This document shows, in pieces, positions 18,887 to 27,826 of a DNA stretch of 28,121 nucleotides. Numbering within the stretch: position 1 is the stretch's first letter; each line of letters begins with the position of its first letter. Source of the DNA: Bolinopsis microptera (Eukaryota; Ctenophora; Tentaculata; Lobata; Bolinopsidae); contig NW_026971854.1 of NCBI RefSeq assembly GCF_026151205.1, forward strand, positions 1 through 28,121. The letters run 5' to 3'. The position numbers and the translations under genes were made by a program. The notes below the pieces were generated by a model. The model did not search any database and had not been told where the DNA came from. It saw nothing but the letters and a program-made list of their open reading frames with translations.

Positions 18887-19181
18887 GAGTTCACTATAAC
18901 ATCTAGAGGTACCATAAACGTTATCTCGTCGCCAATTGCGAGCTCTAACGGGTCTCCTCAAGTGACTCTCGGATCAGATGGTGGTTCAAGGGTGGACTGC
19001 TGGGGCGCCTGACAGGAAACCGTATTGCGATTAAAGCCCCGAAACGGTGTCAGGTTGGTAACTGATGATTCTGATCCATGCTCCTGTGAGTTTTGCTGTT
19101 GTATCTCAACTCGCTAAACTGAGGCATCTCCGCATCTTGGGTGAATATGCGTACATCTTCATACTAAACCCAGGTGTGGCA
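18887..19181 (+). other. 3' UTR of outer element, first part
   Basis: Non-coding sequence after the stop of the RT/endonuclease frame, GC-richer than the host introns. It ends in GGTGTGGCA (19173-19181), a word found again at 27471-27479. That match is taken as the target-site duplication of the minus-strand element between them. Confidence 0.55.
19173..19181. repeat. Possible target duplication of CR1-like element, left copy
   Basis: GGTGTGGCA, repeated at 27471-27479, directly next to the simple-repeat 3' end of the minus-strand element. Confidence 0.5.
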
Positions 19182-19186
19182 TGGAG

Positions 19187-19212
19187 GATTTACACAGGAT
19201 TACACAGGATTA
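19187..19212 (-). repeat. 3'-terminal simple repeat of CR1-like element
   Basis: On the plus strand GGATTTACACAGGATTACACAGGATT: two tandem copies of a 10-bp unit plus a partial one. It lies about 100 bp beyond the RT stop codon and is read as the tail recognised for reverse-transcription priming. Confidence 0.6.
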
Positions 19213-19315
19213 AAATTAAATTATAGATCCATTATCATGGACCGTCATAATTGTACAGAGATTAATGAAAACATTCATCTTTCCTTGAAGTCAGGGCCAG
19301 GGTTATCCTTAAATC

Positions 19316-21811
19316 TTAATTATGACTAATTCGCGAGGTTCTCACCAAATTGATAGTAAAATTGTTTAAGTTTCGTGCATTTGAATTCCGCTGACGCATA
19401 TCTTCGGTGAAGCTATTTCGCTCTTCGGAGCAGCGAAGGAAATAAGTGCACACACAATTGACAGCATAGGAGCGCCTTTCTTGAAATTGAATATACTGTG
19501 GGGTGTTTGGTTGAATATTAAGTGAACGGTGGCAGTGAATATGGAGGCTCTGGTGATTTTGAGGAATTACAGTTGAGTTAGGAGACAAAATTTCCATAAG
19601 ATGGACTTTGAGATTTGTTTCATTGATATTGCTTGAGTCGGTGATTTCAGTGCTTATGTCAATGAGTGGCATTTGAGAGAGATTTTTGACTAATTTCGAC
19701 CTCTGTTTTGAATACAAGTCACATATGTAAAGAACATGTGACTCGTCTTCGATTGTCTCAACGCCCATACTTGATTGACACCACGCACATAGTCTTTGCT
19801 CACGGGGTGTGTTGGAGTATCTGCCTTTTTCAATATGGAGATCATGGGCGCTGATTCTAAGTTTTGTGGTGCTATAACGACGAGAGAAGCCTTTGCATAA
19901 GTGTAAGTAGGGCTCTCGTTTAAAGGTGTGTTTGATTGAGTGATAGAATGAGAGTTTAGAAGAAGTAGATTTCTGATATTCCCAACATTTTTTGAATTGA
20001 TTGGTTAGAGCTTCGATGATGTTAGGAATTCTATACTTTTTGCTGCATAGTGGTTTGATACATTGACTGAAATTTGACTGATTTTTGAGGGAGTCTTTTA
20101 AAAATTTGTGATCACTTACAGGGTTGGGCTTGGCTTTGTTGGCTGCATTTGTATTGAGAATTCGGTGCGCGGTTACGTGATCTAGTTTGTAAATTTCATC
20201 TAGTTCAAGGAGTGGTTTTATGTATCGATACCAAGGTAAGTTTAGTGATTTTTGTTCTTTTACGGCTGCAGTAACAAACGAATTCGACTTTGATTTTGTA
20301 TTTAGCCTTTTAAAGTAATTTAATGTTAAGCGAATTGATTGATAAATCAGAGGAATTCTCCCTGTTTCTCCCCATACACCTACATTTGATGCTTTACGAT
20401 GGACTCCCAATGCCCATTTTAGGAATGAAATATGCACTCTTTCTTGCAGAGAGGCGCTGATTTTTTTAAGTAAGTTAGTAGTGGTTGCTTCTGTCGAGTT
20501 AATCGTTTTGCAGAGAGATTTGTTGATCGTACTAGTGGGTGTCCATATTGGAGCACCATATAATAAAATGGGCTTGATGAGAGAGTCGAACAGTGTAAGG
20601 AGTGCTTTAAAAGATAACTTTGAACGCATGACAACCCTTTTCAGGCCAAAAAATGCACGCATTGCTTTGGTTTTAAGGTTTTGTTGAGCGATCTGCACTT
20701 GACCCGATTGATGAAGTTCAAATCCAAGGTAACAATAACTGTCAACAATTTCAAGATTAGATCCGTTGAGTGTAAATTTGATGTTTTGTACGTCCTGTTT
20801 TAACGCTTTCTTACCAAAGATGACTGCTTGAGTTTTGAGTTCATTGATTTCAATGCCCCACTCCTTACAAAAATTACCGAGAATATTAAGTTGCATTTGG
20901 GTGGTTTCCTGGTCGAGTGAAAGGAGTATAAGGTCATCCGCCCACAGCAGGTGGCTAACAGTAACATTTGAAAGTACGGGGCAATTTGGAAAATCTAGGA
21001 GGCAGGACATATCACTGAGAAAAACTTTAAAAAGGTCAGGTGAGAGTGGGTGACCTTGTTCTGTACCTTTACGTATCTGGAAGCGTTTACTGAGATGACC
21101 AGATAATTTTATGTAAGCGTACGAGTTTGAGTACATATTTTTGAGGACATTGTAGAAGTTTCCAGTTATGCCATTTTTTGCGAGTTTGAGGAAAAGGGCT
21201 TGACGGCAGACTGAGTCGAATGCTTTTTTAAAATCAACAAATACTGCATATACAGGTTTCCCCAAAAGTTTATATTTTGATGCTATAGTTTTCATGGTTA
21301 GTATGTGATCGTATGTTTGAGCTTTCTTTGTGAAGCCTAGTTGGTTAGGTGGGTCAGGGCAGTTTTCAGAGCGGAAGTGAATGAGTCTTTCTAAGAGAAT
21401 AGTTGAGAAGAGTTTTCCTATGACACTGCTGACAGCAACTGCACGGTAATTATCAGGATCCGATTTATTTCCCTTTTTATGAAGTGGAGATATAATGCTG
21501 ACGTTCCAGGGATAAATTCCTTGTGAGAAGCAGGCGTTAAAGAGGTTCAACATAATCAATTTATGATTGGTGTCCAGAGATTTTATAATTTCGTTATTAA
21601 TCATGTCGAGTGAGGAAGCTTTACCATTTTTGAGGGATTTTATACTGGAGTCAAGTTCTGTTGTGGTGATTAAGCTGTTGAGTGACTCAGGATGAGTTGC
21701 ACCTTGATTTATCAAGTCAGCTTGATCAATCATAGAAACTTTTTTATTTTCATTTATTGTTTTGTGGTTATCAGAATATAAGTTACCAAAAAAAGTCTCG
21801 AATCTATTCAT
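19316..21811 (-). CDS. CR1-like ORF2, reverse transcriptase part
   Basis: Codes for a non-LTR reverse transcriptase. Seen motifs: SLDMINNEIIK (motif 1 region), PLHKKGNKSDPDNYRAVAVS, AVFVDFKKAFDS (~188-198; motif A Asp), GTEQGHPLSPDLF (motif B), LLWADDLILLS (~286-296; catalytic Asp pair), a thumb with GYxLGFELHQSGQ-like SYCYLGFELH, and near the C-terminus LRISAHDLHIEKGRY followed by a zinc knuckle CAWCQ...HVLYIC (~672-700). The ATG at 21811 is probably not the native start: the same frame is open upstream to about 21901, and it continues the endonuclease reading frame after a one-base shift at the G7 run 21886-21892. Otherwise intact to the stop at 19316. Confidence 0.85.
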   Translation of the reverse strand: MNRFETFFGNLYSDNHKTINENKKVSMIDQADLINQGATHPESLNSLITTTELDSSIKSLKNGKASSLDMINNEIIKSLDTNHKLIMLNLFNACFSQGIYPWNVSIISPLHKKGNKSDPDNYRAVAVSSVIGKLFSTILLERLIHFRSENCPDPPNQLGFTKKAQTYDHILTMKTIASKYKLLGKPVYAVFVDFKKAFDSVCRQALFLKLAKNGITGNFYNVLKNMYSNSYAYIKLSGHLSKRFQIRKGTEQGHPLSPDLFKVFLSDMSCLLDFPNCPVLSNVTVSHLLWADDLILLSLDQETTQMQLNILGNFCKEWGIEINELKTQAVIFGKKALKQDVQNIKFTLNGSNLEIVDSYCYLGFELHQSGQVQIAQQNLKTKAMRAFFGLKRVVMRSKLSFKALLTLFDSLIKPILLYGAPIWTPTSTINKSLCKTINSTEATTTNLLKKISASLQERVHISFLKWALGVHRKASNVGVWGETGRIPLIYQSIRLTLNYFKRLNTKSKSNSFVTAAVKEQKSLNLPWYRYIKPLLELDEIYKLDHVTAHRILNTNAANKAKPNPVSDHKFLKDSLKNQSNFSQCIKPLCSKKYRIPNIIEALTNQFKKCWEYQKSTSSKLSFYHSIKHTFKREPYLHLCKGFSRRYSTTKLRISAHDLHIEKGRYSNTPREQRLCAWCQSSMGVETIEDESHVLYICDLYSKQRSKLVKNLSQMPLIDISTEITDSSNINETNLKVHLMEILSPNSTVIPQNHQSLHIHCHRSLNIQPNTPQYIQFQERRSYAVNCVCTYFLRCSEERNSFTEDMRQRNSNARNLNNFTINLVRTSRISHN

Positions 21812-21852
21812 ATCATGACTGTCAAAATTTAAAGTTTCCTTTTTCTGATTTT

Positions 21853-23241
21853 TTAGTTTTTTGAAAGATTGCCAGTTGAGAATTTCCCCCCCTCTATATC
21901 CTCATTCATACGTGCGAAGAATTCGTTTTTGGCAGAGTTCTTCAAACGCTTATAGCTACCCTTGACAAGATAATAGTTTTCACGTATAAGGTTGTTTGAC
22001 GGAAATTTTGAGGTTGCATCTGTAGCTTTACGAAATTCTCTTTTACCTAATCTCGTTTTCCAGTTAAACCAAGGTTTGTTTGAGGTGTGAGATTTTTTGG
22101 GTGGTTTGGTTTGTTTGAAACACTTCGAGGCCATGTCGCGAAGATGTTCTGAAAGTCGTTTGTTAATGTCTTTAAGTTCAGTTTCATAATTACGGACATT
22201 GTCTGCTAAAATATTTTGATTGGTGAGTAAGTCGATGTTCGATTGAAGTTCTTGGATTAAGGTCAATGATAGATTTTCTGACTGAGCTTCGAAAAAGTCG
22301 TCTTTGTTCTCTTCGTTGATAATGAATCTGGTTGGCGCTGTCTGATATGTGTCCTGTAATGGGGCACATTGGTTGATCGCGAATCTATTGCATTTTAATT
22401 CAGTACTGAGGGGCCTATGATCAGAATGTTCGGTGAATGTCAAGATTTTGAAGTAGTTGATTCTGATCTTTGTGGAGTTGGTCACTGCAATGTAATCAAT
22501 AACGCTGCACCCATTTTTTTGGATACTTGTGAAGTTTCCTACAAGATCTCCTAGGGTACGGCCATTCAGAATAGTGAGTTGGTTATGTTTGACTAGGTTA
22601 AGAAAGTGTGTACCGTAAGTATTTGTGATAGAGTCTAGTGAGTTTCGGGGGAGAAAGTTGTCAGGCTCATAATCGTCTGGTAAGGGAACAACGTTGGTTG
22701 AGTCTTCTCTTATCATACCCGTTTTTTGTCCTATACGAGAGTTAAAGTCCCCACACAGTATGACTTCGCCCTCCTCCCGAAGTTCGTTCACAACGTCTTC
22801 AATGTTCTTTAAAGCATCTTTGCCATTGTCAGTCGGGTTTGAGGCTGATGAATTAAATGGTCTAATGTAAACGTTAACTATGAATGTATCTTCTGATAGG
22901 TTAAAGAAATCCTTGTCTAGTCGACAAACTAGGTAGTCTGAACACTCTGTATTCTTGATAAACTCAATCCCTTCAATAAGCTCATTTTTAATGAGGATAC
23001 CGACACCTCCTGATTTACCGTCTTTCCTTATGTTGCAGATTGATCGATATCCTACCAAGTGAACCTCTCTCCTAATTTCCTGAAGACAGGCTAAGTCATG
23101 ATCTTTGATAACATTTTGAAATGATTCTATTTCAAATTTGCTCCCATCTACTGATGATGGCGATTGGATATTCCAAGAGAGTATTTTAATGCTATTTTTA
23201 TTTATTGAAACCTGTGTATTTTTTTGTGTGTTTCTAGTCAT
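21853..23241 (-). CDS. CR1-like ORF2, AP-type endonuclease part
   Basis: An exonuclease-endonuclease-phosphatase (APE-type) domain that would nick target DNA. Motifs in order: ILSWNIQS (~19-26), the catalytic Glu in CLQEIRRE, KSGGVGILIKN, VNVYIRPFN, ILCGDFNSRIG (~160), NGCSVIDYIAVT (~245) and the terminal HSDHRPLSTEL (~272), all with expected catalytic residues (N, E, D-x-N, D, D-H). A basic linker with KPWFNWKTRLGKREFRKA leads towards the RT. The frame ends at 21853 in a short out-of-register tail after the G7 run; the following codons in the other frame (open from about 21901) run into the RT. The start ATG lies 42 bp after the ORF1 stop, consistent with a separate ORF2. Confidence 0.87.
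   Translation of the reverse strand: MTRNTQKNTQVSINKNSIKILSWNIQSPSSVDGSKFEIESFQNVIKDHDLACLQEIRREVHLVGYRSICNIRKDGKSGGVGILIKNELIEGIEFIKNTECSDYLVCRLDKDFFNLSEDTFIVNVYIRPFNSSASNPTDNGKDALKNIEDVVNELREEGEVILCGDFNSRIGQKTGMIREDSTNVVPLPDDYEPDNFLPRNSLDSITNTYGTHFLNLVKHNQLTILNGRTLGDLVGNFTSIQKNGCSVIDYIAVTNSTKIRINYFKILTFTEHSDHRPLSTELKCNRFAINQCAPLQDTYQTAPTRFIINEENKDDFFEAQSENLSLTLIQELQSNIDLLTNQNILADNVRNYETELKDINKRLSEHLRDMASKCFKQTKPPKKSHTSNKPWFNWKTRLGKREFRKATDATSKFPSNNLIRENYYLVKGSYKRLKNSAKNEFFARMNEDIEGGKFSTGNLSKN
21886..21892 (-). other. G7 run separating endonuclease and RT frames
   Basis: On the minus strand GAG GGG GGG AAA in the endonuclease frame. The RT frame is closed by a TGA at 21904-21902 just upstream and the endonuclease frame by TAA at about 21855-21853 just downstream, so the change of frame must occur in this 50-base overlap. 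Either a one-base deletion from a G8 run or -1 slippage on GGGGGGG would join them. Confidence 0.75.
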
Positions 23242-23282
23242 GGTATTATATGTATAAATGAGAATATATTATGTGAGTGTAA

Positions 23283-26200
23283 TCACGTTCGACTAAGAGG
23301 AGAAGGTTCCAATCCTCCTGTAGAGCGGATTTTCTTTGGCTTGTTGAGAAGCAATCTTGTCATTTCATGGATACTGTGACGGAAGTTTCCTAGAATGACC
23401 TCTTTGCCTCTTGTTGAAAGGTGGACTCCATCGTTCGTGTGATACTCTCCTGTCAGATGGTTATCATGCATGAAGTTGGCGTTGGGGTTATAATACAAAG
23501 ACCGCTCTTTGAAGGGTTTTCGTTCGTTTTTATTAGTCACGGTCACAAATTCCCAAATTGCATCCCTTATCTCACCAATCCTTGCGTTTGCTTCGTTGTC
23601 AGATGTCATTAGTGGCATTGAAAAGAATAACTTTGTACCTATCAGGGATTCCTCTACGAATAGTGAAAATTGAAATATGTTGTCGAGACTTACTCTTAGG
23701 TCGAACTGTTGGTTGGCATCATTGACTCCTAGGTGAACATAGATGAAATCAGGTTGTGTTCTTAATAATTCATCTTTGACATGTTGGTCTTTAAGTCCAC
23801 CTGTGTCCCGCTTGTTGATTAGGGTCAATTCATGGTTCTTTCCGAGGGCATTCTTGGTGTCCATACCCTGGACATGTCTCAGGATTGAGTCTGAGATGAG
23901 GGTCGTCTTGAACACTTTTGAGGGCGTGGTGGATCCTGAAGTTTGACGAGTGAAGTCGGAGTTCTGAGTTCTAATGAAATCGGAGTTCTGGGTCCTGGTG
24001 AAATTGGAGTTCTGAGTTCTGGTAAAGTTGGAGTTCTGAGCTTGAGTGGAGGTCTGAGCTCGAGAAACCGAGGAAGTCATGCTGAATCCATTGTTTCTTC
24101 GGGACAACAGGTTGTTTTCTCTACTGTGAGTTCTTTGATCTCGAAAGGGTGAGGGAGGTTGGTAGGGTGGAGTGTATGATACATCATCGTCATTAGGGGA
24201 ATAGTCAGGTGGGACATCGGTACTGATCGCGCCATTCCATCCTTCTGACTGAGTGACTATTTTGTGAATTTCTTTAATCAACTGTCCGTCTTCCCGAAAG
24301 AATGCACTGTTGTAGTAGTTTTTGAGGTCAAATTTTAGTTTTTGAACACTTTTGTCTACTTCGTCCGTTATCGTTTCTGCTATAGAAATCTCCGTGAAAA
24401 CCTCGTCTACTCTGTTTTTGATCCGTGTGGTAGCTGACAGGTTTTTCTCCCAGAGGTCTTTGACCTTTTGCATTTCCTTCTTGCCAACCTCGAGGAGTTT
24501 TTCGATTTGCTGGATGCTAGTATCGGAGCACTTAAGGCTGTTAACCTCAGATGTAAGTTTCTCCAACTCCTGCTTAACGTCAATAACTTGGTTCTCGATA
24601 ATCGTCTGGACCCATGCGAGAGAGGGGAGTTTCGAGTCTAAGTCCTTATTCAGAGAGCTCCTTGCTGGTTCTTTGGGTCTAGACATCACATTCATCATTC
24701 TTGCTCTCCTTTCTGTAACAGATCCTTCTGTGGAGCAACCATTCCTCGTTAGTTCCTCGTTGAGGATGGGTTCAGGAAGATGAGCAACACAAGCAATAAG
24801 TGTCTCGGGAGGGACCGTGTGGTTCTCCACAAGAATAACTGTTCTTTCGGTGTCTTCGGGAGATACAGGGCCAACGTTGGGATCATCTTTGCTTACATCC
24901 AGATGAAGTGACGCATGTGTCTCAGAGGGCGACCTGATGATTGGATTACTATCCAACAAACTAGATCTGCCTTGCTCAGTTAAGTAAGAGGTCTGCGCTT
25001 CGGTCAGTTTGATATCAGTAGCGCTGGATGGGGTGATAGTAATGTCAGGGATATCCGTCGTCTTGTTAAAGGTCATTTGTAGTCCATTATCTTTTTCTAA
25101 GTTAAAGTCAGGTCTAAAGGGATCATCTGCACTAGATCCTTGAGGTTGCTGATGTGTAATAATGTCAGGTATCTCCGTCGTCTTGTTAAAGGTCATTTGT
25201 AGTCCATTATCTATTTCTAAGTTAGTAAAGTCAGGTCTAAAGGGATTATCTGCACTAAATCCACCATCTGTGGAAGATTGAGAGGGAGCCGTTTCTGACA
25301 GAGATGAGACTGAGGTCTGGTCACTTACACAATTTTCCTCGATCACAGTTGAAGGGGATCCAATGAAAAAAAGAATAAGTTGTTCGTTTTGAATATCACT
25401 CTTTCCTCTAGGTATGGAATGCATGTACTCAAGAGTGGAATTTCCTGAGAGAACACACAGAGATCCTGAGTGCATGGGCACCAAATGGGTTACTTTAGTT
25501 CCCCGTTTCAGTTTGAGTGATCTTGGGGCCCCAAGAGAAAGAATGGCAACTGTGGGTTTCGCACCATGTTTTCCAGCTAGTGTTTCGTAGGGGATATGAT
25601 CGTTATAACTTGGGAGTCGCCTGATTACTATGTTGGTGATAGTTGTATTAAGTTCAAATATTGAGCTCGCTGACTTCTCGATTTTCTTGGTGAGGTAGCT
25701 GATCTGATTTCTAAGGTTACTCTCCGGGGTCGAGTCATCTGGATGACCCTCAGACTCTACGCAATCATCTTCGATCTCCAGATTTATCTCTTGACGGCTA
25801 CTCGTTTGGTTAGGGTAATTTGATATGTCAATATTCAGCTCACTAAGCAGCCGTTCAGCGGCGTCGAAGTCAATGAAATCCTCGATGTAGTGTAAAGTAC
25901 ATTTCTTTTTCCTTTGATCCAGGATGTATACGCCGTTCTCCGTGATGGCCTTTGGTTTATTTGACTGTTTCTTTTTCCTCTTTTCTTGACTTGAACTACA
26001 CTCACTAACACTTCTCTCACTGACACTCCTCTCACCTGCACTCATCTCATTTACACTCCCAGATGCACTGCTCTGCTCGGAGTAACTCCTCATTCTGCGC
26101 GAAATCTTCTCTCCGGGATTCCAGTACGGACTTAAGGTTTTTGGTAGGCGAGATGGTTGACTGCTTGAGAGAGTTTCCGTGGGGTGTGTTTTCTTAGGAG

Positions 26201-27470
26201 TGCTGTTTGAGTTCTGTGATCTGGATTCATCGGAGAGATCTTCTTCTCGGACCATAAAAACTTGAAGTTGCTGATTGAAGAATGGAGTAGGTAGATATCT
26301 TTTTTTCTCCGTAACAAGCGTTGAACTGTAGGTATCGAAAGGTTCCAAATGAAATTTAGATAATTCAAATGAGCCGACGATAGAGCAAACGGCCAACATA
26401 AAAACAAATGTCAAAAAAACCTGATACCTTGTCAAAGTGTTTTTATACTTCAAAATTTGTTCCAAATTTTGCTCCAAATTTTGCTCCAAATTTTGCTCCC
26501 AAATTTTATTATGGCACAGGATGTGTGAGGTTGGTGAGGTGAAAGAATATTCCAGATTGGGCGTTTCTATGCTATCATAGTGACTACGTGGCACTTCGGC
26601 TCTGCCGCATTGGGTCGGACGGGTCTCGGAAAAAGCGAGCGCAGGTACACGAGCGCGACGAACGTGGCCACAAGCGAGGTGGTACCTAGTAACCCTGGCA
26701 CTGACTTCTACCACTAAATATTCGGAGCGATCAATAAAATGGTAATCGAAAAAATCTTCAACAAAATCTCGCCAAGTCCACTCATCAAATAAAATAGGGC
26801 GTTGGGGCACTATTACATTTCCTATCAGTATCATGTTAACATATTTAAAGAAACTCAAGAAATCAAAACAATCAACAAAGACATGGCATGAGCCCAAGTC
26901 TAAAAATAGGTCGGGGCGTGGGGCCACTGCAAGTATCACATTCGAAATATCACAAGTACATTCAAACAATACGTCATTATTCCACATAGTGTGTAGCATC
27001 GGAATATAATACGAGAAAGTTCCAAGACACCGGAAGTACGTCTGCGTGTAAGTAAAATGCAAATGTTCATTTAAACAGATGAGCGAAGAGTTGCAGTTAC
27101 ACGGGTGGTTGAGTGTGTAGGTACACTTAAAACTGATGTTAAACATAATCGGGTCCCTGATCGTTGTACGATATAAGTGCGAGTAGAAGCACAAACCCGG
27201 TTTTAAGCGAAAAGAATCCAAATCCAGTCCCAATTCCAGTTCCGATATGTCCAGAGAATTAGAAATAGGGTTAGGCGGAGGGGCAGGTCCAGTTCCAGCC
27301 ACAGTACTGGCCACGCCAGCGACTAAAAGTATCAACCACGTCACGGTGACAGTGGTAAATCGAAGAGCGTTTAAATGTGTAACGAATGCAAATGTGCAAT
27401 AGTGTCTATGAGTCAGTGCAATAGTGGCATGTGTCAGTGAATACGGGCGAGCGGATGCAATAGCGAAGGT
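23283..27470 (-). CDS. CR1-like ORF1: membrane-like N-terminal region, coiled coil, SGNH esterase
   Basis: An uninterrupted frame of about 1400 codons (open on to 27512 with no ATG; the first in-frame ATG is at 27146). Residue numbers are from 27494. Residues ~46-66 are a hydrophobic stretch (TVTWLILLVAGVASTVAG); ~100-320 are Cys-rich (LCFY, HPCNCNSS, FECTC, GSCHVF) with N-glycosylation sequons NIS and NSS; ~340-355 are EQNL repeats; ~360-378 are a second hydrophobic segment (VFLTFVFMLAVCSIVGSF). Then follow Ser-rich low-complexity sequence, an internal duplication (~745-815), a coiled coil (~975-1060), TRTQNSNF octapeptide repeats (~1150-1185) and an SGNH/GDSL esterase: ISDSIL (~1198-1203), HLGVNDAN (~1253-1260), DGVHLS (~1354-1359). 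The esterase ORF1 is known in CR1/L2-type elements; the membrane-like region is not one I associate with them. Confidence 0.75.
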   Translation of the reverse strand, partial: TFAIASARPYSLTHATIALTHRHYCTFAFVTHLNALRFTTVTVTWLILLVAGVASTVAGTGPAPPPNPISNSLDISELELGLDLDSFRLKPGLCFYSHLYRTTIRDPIMFNISFKCTYTLNHPCNCNSSLICLNEHLHFTYTQTYFRCLGTFSYYIPMLHTMWNNDVLFECTCDISNVILAVAPRPDLFLDLGSCHVFVDCFDFLSFFKYVNMILIGNVIVPQRPILFDEWTWRDFVEDFFDYHFIDRSEYLVVEVSARVTRYHLACGHVRRARVPALAFSETRPTQCGRAEVPRSHYDSIETPNLEYSFTSPTSHILCHNKIWEQNLEQNLEQNLEQILKYKNTLTRYQVFLTFVFMLAVCSIVGSFELSKFHLEPFDTYSSTLVTEKKRYLPTPFFNQQLQVFMVREEDLSDESRSQNSNSTPKKTHPTETLSSSQPSRLPKTLSPYWNPGEKISRRMRSYSEQSSASGSVNEMSAGERSVSERSVSECSSSQEKRKKKQSNKPKAITENGVYILDQRKKKCTLHYIEDFIDFDAAERLLSELNIDISNYPNQTSSRQEINLEIEDDCVESEGHPDDSTPESNLRNQISYLTKKIEKSASSIFELNTTITNIVIRRLPSYNDHIPYETLAGKHGAKPTVAILSLGAPRSLKLKRGTKVTHLVPMHSGSLCVLSGNSTLEYMHSIPRGKSDIQNEQLILFFIGSPSTVIEENCVSDQTSVSSLSETAPSQSSTDGGFSADNPFRPDFTNLEIDNGLQMTFNKTTEIPDIITHQQPQGSSADDPFRPDFNLEKDNGLQMTFNKTTDIPDITITPSSATDIKLTEAQTSYLTEQGRSSLLDSNPIIRSPSETHASLHLDVSKDDPNVGPVSPEDTERTVILVENHTVPPETLIACVAHLPEPILNEELTRNGCSTEGSVTERRARMMNVMSRPKEPARSSLNKDLDSKLPSLAWVQTIIENQVIDVKQELEKLTSEVNSLKCSDTSIQQIEKLLEVGKKEMQKVKDLWEKNLSATTRIKNRVDEVFTEISIAETITDEVDKSVQKLKFDLKNYYNSAFFREDGQLIKEIHKIVTQSEGWNGAISTDVPPDYSPNDDDVSYTPPYQPPSPFRDQRTHSRENNLLSRRNNGFSMTSSVSRAQTSTQAQNSNFTRTQNSNFTRTQNSDFIRTQNSDFTRQTSGSTTPSKVFKTTLISDSILRHVQGMDTKNALGKNHELTLINKRDTGGLKDQHVKDELLRTQPDFIYVHLGVNDANQQFDLRVSLDNIFQFSLFVEESLIGTKLFFSMPLMTSDNEANARIGEIRDAIWEFVTVTNKNERKPFKERSLYYNPNANFMHDNHLTGEYHTNDGVHLSTRGKEVILGNFRHSIHEMTRLLLNKPKKIRSTGGLEPSPLSRT
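23945..24050 (-). repeat. 24-bp tandem repeat within ORF1
   Basis: Four or so imperfect units encoding TRTQNS(N/D)F just upstream of the esterase domain. It is in frame and therefore tolerated; it probably arose by slippage. Confidence 0.8.
25046..25262 (-). repeat. ~100-bp tandem duplication within ORF1
   Basis: Two copies encode (N/D)PFRPDF...NGLQMTFNKTT(E/D)IPDI, with small differences including a TN insertion in one copy. The frame is kept. Confidence 0.8.
26455..26500 (-). repeat. 12-bp tandem repeat within ORF1 (EQNL units)
   Basis: CCAAATTTTGCT is repeated three to four times on the plus strand, giving EQNLEQNLEQNLEQ on the minus strand just before the second hydrophobic segment. Confidence 0.85.
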
Positions 27471-27826
27471 GGTGTGGCAAGGCCTAAAAGACACAGTCAG
27501 ATAGTTGTCAGCTCACTGACTGTAAGGGAGAAGGTATATCCGTATTTCGCTGCTACTGATGCAGTCCTTGATCTGGCAACCAAGGCTTCTCTGTTTTTCG
27601 TCTAACTATGTACCGTTGGGCTTGTGGAACCCGTAGGGGGGACATACATAGGTTGGAATGGTTTTGTGCACCAAGAGGAGTGAGGGAATGAGGGTGAAGA
27701 GAGAGCTAGAGAGTTGTTAGGGTGGTTAGGATCAGTAGAGCAGTAGGTGGAGTGTTTGGTTGGAGAGTTCTGTTTTTGCTGTATAGCATTTTAGTCACTC
27801 CGCAGTTTATTAACTGTGTCTCAACT
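27471..27826 (+). other. Probable 3' UTR of outer element, second part
   Basis: Begins with the second GGTGTGGCA copy and ends immediately before the right 44-bp repeat. No long open frame on either strand. Purine-rich in the middle (about 27660-27765). The alternative reading is 5' UTR of the minus-strand element; the duplicated 9-mer favours the outer element. Confidence 0.45.

Larger units (their letters stand above)
19182..27470 (-). mobile_element. CR1-like non-LTR retrotransposon, minus strand
   Basis: About 8.3 kb reading right to left: a long ORF1 with a C-terminal SGNH esterase domain, an AP-type endonuclease, then RT and a C-terminal zinc knuckle. An esterase-bearing ORF1 followed by endonuclease-RT is the CR1/L2-group layout. 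The 3' end, on the minus strand, is a short tandem AATCCTGTGT AATCCTGTGT then AAATCC (19187-19212), like the simple repeats ending CR1/L2-type elements. Flanking GGTGTGGCA at 19173-19181 and 27471-27479 supports these limits, but 9 bp in a searched interval is moderate evidence. The right edge falls inside an open frame, so the 5' end is probably truncated. Confidence 0.7.
14135..27826 (+). mobile_element. Outer non-LTR retrotransposon (5'-truncated) hosting two nested insertions
   Basis: The inferred element runs from just after the left 44-bp repeat to just before the right copy, with coding parts at 14135-14479 and 17032-18886 and 3' untranslated sequence at 18887-19181 and about 27471-27826. 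The interruptions are an RTE-like element (14480-17022) and a minus-strand CR1-like element (about 19182-27470). Removing both leaves a conventional element: RT, zinc knuckle, probable restriction-like endonuclease, then a 3' UTR of about 0.65 kb. The 5' end is lost within the RT domain, as expected of abortive target-primed reverse transcription. Confidence 0.65.

Noticed and set aside
27480-27494. Translation start of the CR1-like ORF1 at 27494
   Set aside because: The codon there is GTG and probably outside the element; the first in-frame ATG is at 27146 and the frame is simply open from 27512.
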